Shown piece by piece: positions 40,426 through 42,844 of a stretch of 42,844 bases of DNA. Location of the stretch: assembly GCA_025354865.1 (NCBI GenBank), contig JANXMB010000090.1, positions 1-42,844 on the forward strand, in the 5' to 3' direction. Each line of letters starts with the position of its first letter. The stretch's first letter is position 1. Made by a program: the position numbers and the translations under genes. The notes below the pieces were generated by a model. That model was not told the origin of the DNA. It saw nothing but the letters and a program-made list of their open reading frames with translations, and did no database searches. The stretch comes from Acetobacteraceae bacterium. Lineage in GTDB: Bacteria > Pseudomonadota > Alphaproteobacteria > Acetobacterales > Acetobacteraceae.

Positions 40426-41736
40426 CTAGGCCGGGATCGCGACCGTGCGCGGTTGGTTGCGCCCAACCATCGCCACCGAGATCGCCCCGATCGCCGCAAC
40501 CACCGCGATCGGCATGATCGCCAGCGGGAAGCTACCGGTTTCGTCCTTGATCCAACCGATCATGTAGTTGAAGAAAAACCCCGACAAATTGCCCAGCGCG
40601 TTGATCTGGGCCAGACCGGCGGCGGCGGTCGTGGCGCCCAGCCACTCCGACGACAGCGCCCAGAACGGGCCTTTGCTGGCATAGGTGCCGGCCGCAATCA
40701 GCGTCATCAGCGGGATCACCACCCAGATATCCTTGATGAACCAGAATGTTGCCACCATAGCCACAACCATCCAGGCCAGCGGCAGGGCGTTGTGCCACAC
40801 GCGCTCCCCGGTGCGATCGGAATTGCGGCCCCATAGGATCATCCACACCGCCGCGATGCCGAACGGAATGGCATTCACCAGACCGGTCTGGAAATTGGTC
40901 AGGCCGAACGATTTCACCAGCGCCGGCAGCCACAGCGCCAGGGAGGTCGAAGCGCCCGCCGCACCGGCGTAGACCAGTGCCATAACCAACACGTATTTAT
41001 TGCGCATGACCTTCCACACCGACTGGTGCCCGATTTTCGACTGCCGCCTTCCCTCGGCCGCCAGCCGGGCGATCAGCCATTGTTGTTGCTGCGGCGGCAG
41101 CCAGGGCGCGTGCTCCGGCCGATCCGTCAGCCAATAGAACGATGCAACGCCCAGCAGCAGGGTTGGCACCGCTTCGAGGATGAAAATCCACTGCCAGCCG
41201 CCAAGACCGAGCACCCCGTCCATCCCGAGGATGGCGCCGGAGATGGGGGAGCCGATCAGCCCGGCCACGGGGATTGCCACCATGAAGATGCCGACAATTT
41301 TCGCCCGATAGACCGCCGGGAACCAATACGTGAGGTAAAGGATCACGCCGGGGAAGAACCCGGCCTCGGCCGCGCCGAGCAGGAAGCGCAGCACGAGGAA
41401 GGAGGTGGGACCGCCGATCAGGGCGAAGGCGCCGGAAATGACCCCCCAGCTCAACATGATGCGGGCGATCCATTTGCGGGCGCCGAAACGTTCCAGTCCC
41501 AGATTGCTTGGCACTTCGAGGATGAAATAGCCGATGAAGAAGATGCCGGCGCCCAGCCCGTAGGTCTTGGGGTCGATGCCCACGGCCTTGTTCATCTGCA
41601 ACGAAGCGAAGCCCACGTTGACCCGATCGATGTAACAAAGCAGGTAGGCCAATATGAGAAAGGGCATCAGTCGCCAGGAAACCCGGCGCATGGTAGCGGC
41701 CTCCAGGGCCTTATCGTCGAGCAAGCTGTCAGCCAT
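40426..41736 (-). CDS. MFS transporter, anion:cation symporter type, copy 2
   Basis: A 436-residue ACS-type major facilitator, a paralogue of the gene at 35187. LLCYIDRVNVGFASLQMNKA near 33-52 and RFLLGAAEAGFFPGVILYL near 112 are the family marks, with 12 membrane segments. AAGGGAG precedes the ATG by about 8 nt. It lies between two glycosyltransferase-like genes on the same strand, 40 bases after the upstream one. The downstream gap carries the 42-bp repeat array. Organic-anion uptake is expected; the substrate is not predictable. Confidence 0.9.
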   Translation of the reverse strand: MADSLLDDKALEAATMRRVSWRLMPFLILAYLLCYIDRVNVGFASLQMNKAVGIDPKTYGLGAGIFFIGYFILEVPSNLGLERFGARKWIARIMLSWGVISGAFALIGGPTSFLVLRFLLGAAEAGFFPGVILYLTYWFPAVYRAKIVGIFMVAIPVAGLIGSPISGAILGMDGVLGLGGWQWIFILEAVPTLLLGVASFYWLTDRPEHAPWLPPQQQQWLIARLAAEGRRQSKIGHQSVWKVMRNKYVLVMALVYAGAAGASTSLALWLPALVKSFGLTNFQTGLVNAIPFGIAAVWMILWGRNSDRTGERVWHNALPLAWMVVAMVATFWFIKDIWVVIPLMTLIAAGTYASKGPFWALSSEWLGATTAAAGLAQINALGNLSGFFFNYMIGWIKDETGSFPLAIMPIAVVAAIGAISVAMVGRNQPRTVAIPA

Positions 41737-41776
41737 CGCAACGCTCCCTTATCCGTTGAGCGGAGCCTAGGCACAG

Positions 41777-42844
41777 TTACCGGCATTCGGCAAATGGCCG
41801 ATGCGGCAGCGCGACGGCGGCGGCGCGCCCGACCACCCGCCACGCCCGGTAGCGTTCGTTGCCGCCTCGGTCCAGGAACCCCAACGGCTCGGCCGACGCC
41901 CAGGTCTGCGGATCGATTGCTTCGCCGCGATGTTCCGCTCGGAGTAAGATGCCGGTGCGCCCGGCCATGTCGGCCGCCGGCAGTGCCATGGGGCGCAGCC
42001 GAGCCTCGATGCCGACGATGGGCATAGTTGCGGGGGCGGTCCAGGCGAGTTCGGCGATCAGGGCGTATTCCTCGGCGACGACATAGGCGGCATCGTTGCG
42101 TTGGCGCAGCGCTTCGGTTTCGCTGGCCAAACGGCACCATCCCGCCAGTTGCCGCGCGGCTGGGTCGGATTTTGGCGGCAATGGCACAAACCCGGTCGCC
42201 GCATGCACCAGGACGATGGCCGACAGGACGAAACCCAGACCGACGGACGGGCGGACCAGCCGGGTCCAACGCGGCGACAGCAGCCCCGCTGCGGCGACGA
42301 TGGCGGCGGGGTAGACGATCGCCGGCCAGTTGCCCTGCACCCGATCGCCAAATGCGTGCTGCACGAACACCGCTGCGGGCAGCACGGACAGTGTCAACAG
42401 CAACCGAGCCAATGGGCGCCCGGCGGGGATATCGCGGCGAAACGCAGCGACCACGCCCGCGACGCACAGCACCCACACGCCGGGGGTCGCCAGTCCGATC
42501 TGCCCGCCAATCAACTCCGCGAGGAAACCGGCCGCTCGCTCCGGCCGCCAATCGGCAACCCGCCCGCCTTGCTTGACGAAGCTGGCCCAGCCGTGCTCGG
42601 CATTCCACAGCACGACGGGCAGAAACACCGCCAATCCCGCCAGCGCGCCGATCCAGGGGGCGGGTCCGCGCAGCCGGCGGCGCCCGTCCGGGGTTGCCAG
42701 CGCCCAAAGGCCGATCCCGACCCAGAGCAAGGCGGCGGTGTATTTGCTGGTCAGCGCGAGGCCGGCGCATAAGCCGGCTACCAGCCACCAGCGGGAGGGT
42801 CCGCCGGTCGCAACATGCACCATCGCCCAGAGCGTGGCGCACCA
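41777..42844 (-). CDS. GT39-type membrane glycosyltransferase, 5' end cut by the window
   Basis: The last 355 or more residues of a polytopic glycosyltransferase of the GT39/PMT-like (DPM-dependent) type. The opening WCATLWAMVHVATGG runs into GLCAGLALTSKYTAALLW, the typical segment before the second half of the membrane domain. Then VFLPVVLWNAEHGWASF and several further membrane segments lead to a soluble C-terminal part with WAS-rich turns. The N-terminal loop with the catalytic Asp-Glu pair lies outside the window, so activity cannot be judged. The frame is open to the window edge. It is 40 bases upstream of the MFS gene. Confidence 0.75.
   Translation of the reverse strand, partial: WCATLWAMVHVATGGPSRWWLVAGLCAGLALTSKYTAALLWVGIGLWALATPDGRRRLRGPAPWIGALAGLAVFLPVVLWNAEHGWASFVKQGGRVADWRPERAAGFLAELIGGQIGLATPGVWVLCVAGVVAAFRRDIPAGRPLARLLLTLSVLPAAVFVQHAFGDRVQGNWPAIVYPAAIVAAAGLLSPRWTRLVRPSVGLGFVLSAIVLVHAATGFVPLPPKSDPAARQLAGWCRLASETEALRQRNDAAYVVAEEYALIAELAWTAPATMPIVGIEARLRPMALPAADMAGRTGILLRAEHRGEAIDPQTWASAEPLGFLDRGGNERYRAWRVVGRAAAVALPHRPFAECR

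Noticed and set aside
39331-40836. 501-residue plus-strand open frame containing repeated RAIHGDADRTPISV segments
   Set aside because: The repeats are only the translation of the 42-bp DNA array, and the rest is antisense to two membrane-protein genes.

Overview
The window is about 42.8 kb of GC-rich chromosomal DNA. It carries 38 protein genes, no RNA genes, no insertion sequence and no gene-free stretch over 300 bases. Gene content points to an alphaproteobacterium, and I would guess Rhodospirillales/Acetobacteraceae: alphaproteobacterial-type HslV with a short propeptide, the fliK-flgD pair, many CaiB/BaiF and MmgE/PrpD genes, and a DUF1800-DUF1501 pair. That placement is inference; no rRNA is present to test it.

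Layout. (1) 0-5 kb: a tandem hairpin-repeat array, then fusA (minus) with a terminator, and the coupled DUF1800/DUF1501 secretion pair (plus). (2) 5-13 kb: a long minus-strand run. In transcription order it is an SDR, two acyl-CoA dehydrogenases, hslV-hslU, then ligA-ligB-sufE-MFS. Most junctions are 4-base overlaps or gaps under 70 bases. The ligAB part looks like an aromatic ring-cleavage and uptake unit. (3) 13-25 kb: a catabolic accessory region. Plus-strand genes are GST, MmgE/PrpD, SDR, a GMC oxidoreductase and a flavin-dependent (LLM) monooxygenase. Minus-strand genes are a CaiB/BaiF CoA-transferase and a four-gene operon of CoA-transferase, solute-binding protein, MmgE/PrpD and amidohydrolase. 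The substrate is not identifiable from sequence. (4) 25-33 kb: an atypical glutamyl-tRNA synthetase, a sugar-type ABC importer without its ATPase, a tartrate-dehydrogenase-like enzyme, pyrE and a TTC38-like protein. (5) 33-39 kb: flagellar genes motB-motA (minus) and fliK-flgD (plus), separated by an MFS transporter. (6) 39-42.8 kb: two membrane glycosyltransferases flanking a second anion:cation-symporter-type MFS gene.

The most unusual signal is a family of intergenic structured repeats at four places: about 1-168, 24929-24971, 38309-38463 and 40315-40422. There are ten copies, three of the loci being three-copy tandem arrays with periods of 60, 57 and 42 bases. Each copy folds into a hairpin with an invariant TCA bulge after an outer stem ending in GAT. 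Stem sequences differ between loci but stay paired, so the fold appears to be under selection. Three of the four loci sit within 1-4 bases of a stop codon, and a minimal look-alike abuts the hslU stop. A second regulatory candidate is a perfect 8-bp stem that hides the motB ribosome binding site.
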